Assembly (NCBI GenBank): GCA_003557445.1 | Contig: PWOK01000037.1 | Span: forward strand, 1-5,920 | From: Halanaerobiaceae bacterium | GTDB taxonomy: Bacteria > Bacillota_F > Halanaerobiia > Halanaerobiales > CSSED10-376 | Length of the DNA: 5,920 nt | Direction of reading: 5' to 3' | Shown: in pieces, positions 5,062 through 5,920 of the stretch | Position numbering within the stretch: position 1 is the first letter of the stretch | Layout of the letters: the number at the start of each line of letters is the position of its first letter | Notes under the pieces: generated by a model | Databases searched by the model: none | Seen by the model: the letters and a program-made list of their open reading frames with translations, nothing else | Told to the model about the DNA's origin: nothing | Made by a program: the position numbers and the translations under genes

Positions 5062-5920
5062 TTAAAACAAAAATTTATATGCTTTCTCCATTTGCACAAA
5101 AGATATTAAACCATTCTCATAAGCAGAAGATATAACTCCCAGTGTACCAGTAACTTCTATATCATACTCTCCACATATGTCTCTTACAGGTTTATCATTA
5201 CTGATTACTAATAAGTCAGCTTCTCCTGCAATAGTAATTACATATTTATCATAATCTGATAATTGGTTAGCCATTTGATCATTGCCTAATTCCACAAAAA
5301 TAGTATATCCTTTTTCACCTGAGAATGTACCTTCCTCATATCGTAAACTACCTAAATTATTATCAATAGTTTCATCTTCTAAGATAGGAGTTGGGATAAC
5401 AATTTTACTGAATAACTGATTTAATATATTCATATATGTCTTTAATTGCAACATCCATTGTCCCATTATGGTTATATTATTTCCTTCAAATGGTGTTATT
5501 CCATCATTTTCTATTTGTTTAGAATAAGTAGCTAATTGAGGGATAATATCTGTGTTTTCTATTTTTGTTTCACCATCACCTCTTTTTGCTAATAAATTAT
5601 TTATTTTTTTATTCTTAAAATCTATTATAGTAACTTCTCCTTGAGGATTGACAATTGCCATATCAATAATACCTCTTATTTTTCTTTTTCCATATTTATC
5701 TGATATTTCTCCAAATATAGGAATTTCAGGAATAATAACAGAACCTTCTTGATAGTGTGATGCAATACTTATAGCCATTTCATTAACCATACCATATATC
5801 TCATCTGTATTAATATTGTCAATATCAAAATCTCTTTGTTTCTTAAAGTCTTCTAAAAAAGTTTTAAAGTATTTTTTATTATGAATTAATTTAACATCTT
5901 TTAAAAAAATATCTTCAAGA
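5062..5920 (-). CDS. PD-(D/E)XK nuclease with PIN-like C-terminal region (5' end outside window)
   Basis: The frame is open from TAA 5062-5064 to the right edge: 285 residues visible. The ATG at 5790 is internal, since the 43 codons before it are open and coding-like, so the true start lies beyond 5920. Counting from the Met at 5790, residues 22-89 hold a RecB/AddAB/Cas4-type nuclease core: E22, G40-I-I-D43, D57-F-K59 and Q85-L-A-T-Y89 (QxxxY). All metal-binding and catalytic positions of that core are present, so the nuclease may be active. From about 105 on the sequence changes: LNQLFSKIVIPTPILEDE (123-140) and ADLLVISNDKPVR (191-203) with VTGTLGVISSAYENGLI (213-229) closely resemble DUF3368-type PIN domains (as in VapC-like toxins). 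The first PIN Asp, expected in the strand near ITIMGQ (106-111), is missing. The unseen N-terminus could hold a helicase or ATPase. The nuclease call is firm; the PIN part is a good resemblance. Confidence 0.8.
   Translation of the reverse strand, partial: LEDIFLKDVKLIHNKKYFKTFLEDFKKQRDFDIDNINTDEIYGMVNEMAISIASHYQEGSVIIPEIPIFGEISDKYGKRKIRGIIDMAIVNPQGEVTIIDFKNKKINNLLAKRGDGETKIENTDIIPQLATYSKQIENDGITPFEGNNITIMGQWMLQLKTYMNILNQLFSKIVIPTPILEDETIDNNLGSLRYEEGTFSGEKGYTIFVELGNDQMANQLSDYDKYVITIAGEADLLVISNDKPVRDICGEYDIEVTGTLGVISSAYENGLISFVQMEKAYKFLF

Overview
The window is AT-rich DNA with strong Shine-Dalgarno sites, clear sigma-70-type promoters and simple hairpin/T-run terminators. Gene content is an iron-dependent alcohol dehydrogenase, two FMN-binding-domain proteins, a TPR protein and a PD-(D/E)XK nuclease. 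This suggests a low-GC, probably fermentative anaerobic bacterium of the Bacillota/Halanaerobiales kind. That placement is inferred from composition and gene types, not from a marker gene.

Left part (1-2841). The 3' end of an FMN-binding-domain gene (+) stops at 190 and is followed by a good intrinsic terminator. Convergent to it is an iron-containing (butanol-type) alcohol dehydrogenase (-, 264-1436) with a near-consensus promoter at 1526-1554. Upstream on the same strand is a TPR protein (1619-2227) whose N-terminus looks damaged. Diverging from it is a short membrane-anchored FMN-binding protein (+, 2410-2841) with its own TTTACA-17-TATAAT promoter and a complete covalent-flavinylation motif. 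The two FMN proteins suggest extracytoplasmic flavin electron transfer, but no other partner of such a chain lies in the window.

Right part (2842-5920), all on the minus strand. An unrecognised soluble 436-residue protein (3073-4383) has an 11-bp inverted repeat over its putative promoter. After it comes a 678-bp stretch without an intact gene (4384-5061). This stretch is a gene graveyard: a short relic of a sugar-nucleotide nucleotidyltransferase lies 16 bp from an internally deleted relic of catalase-peroxidase (katG), and a well-formed orphan terminator follows. The last gene (5062 to the window edge, 5' end outside) carries a complete RecB/Cas4-type PD-(D/E)XK nuclease core. Its C-terminal part resembles a DUF3368-type PIN domain and appears to lack the first catalytic aspartate.

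The most notable items are the two abutting gene relics, the nuclease-PIN combination beside them, and the orphan 436-residue protein. I see no CRISPR array, rRNA, recognisable tRNA or intact mobile element. No complete new system can be demonstrated here, because the nuclease gene and any partners upstream of it run out of the window.
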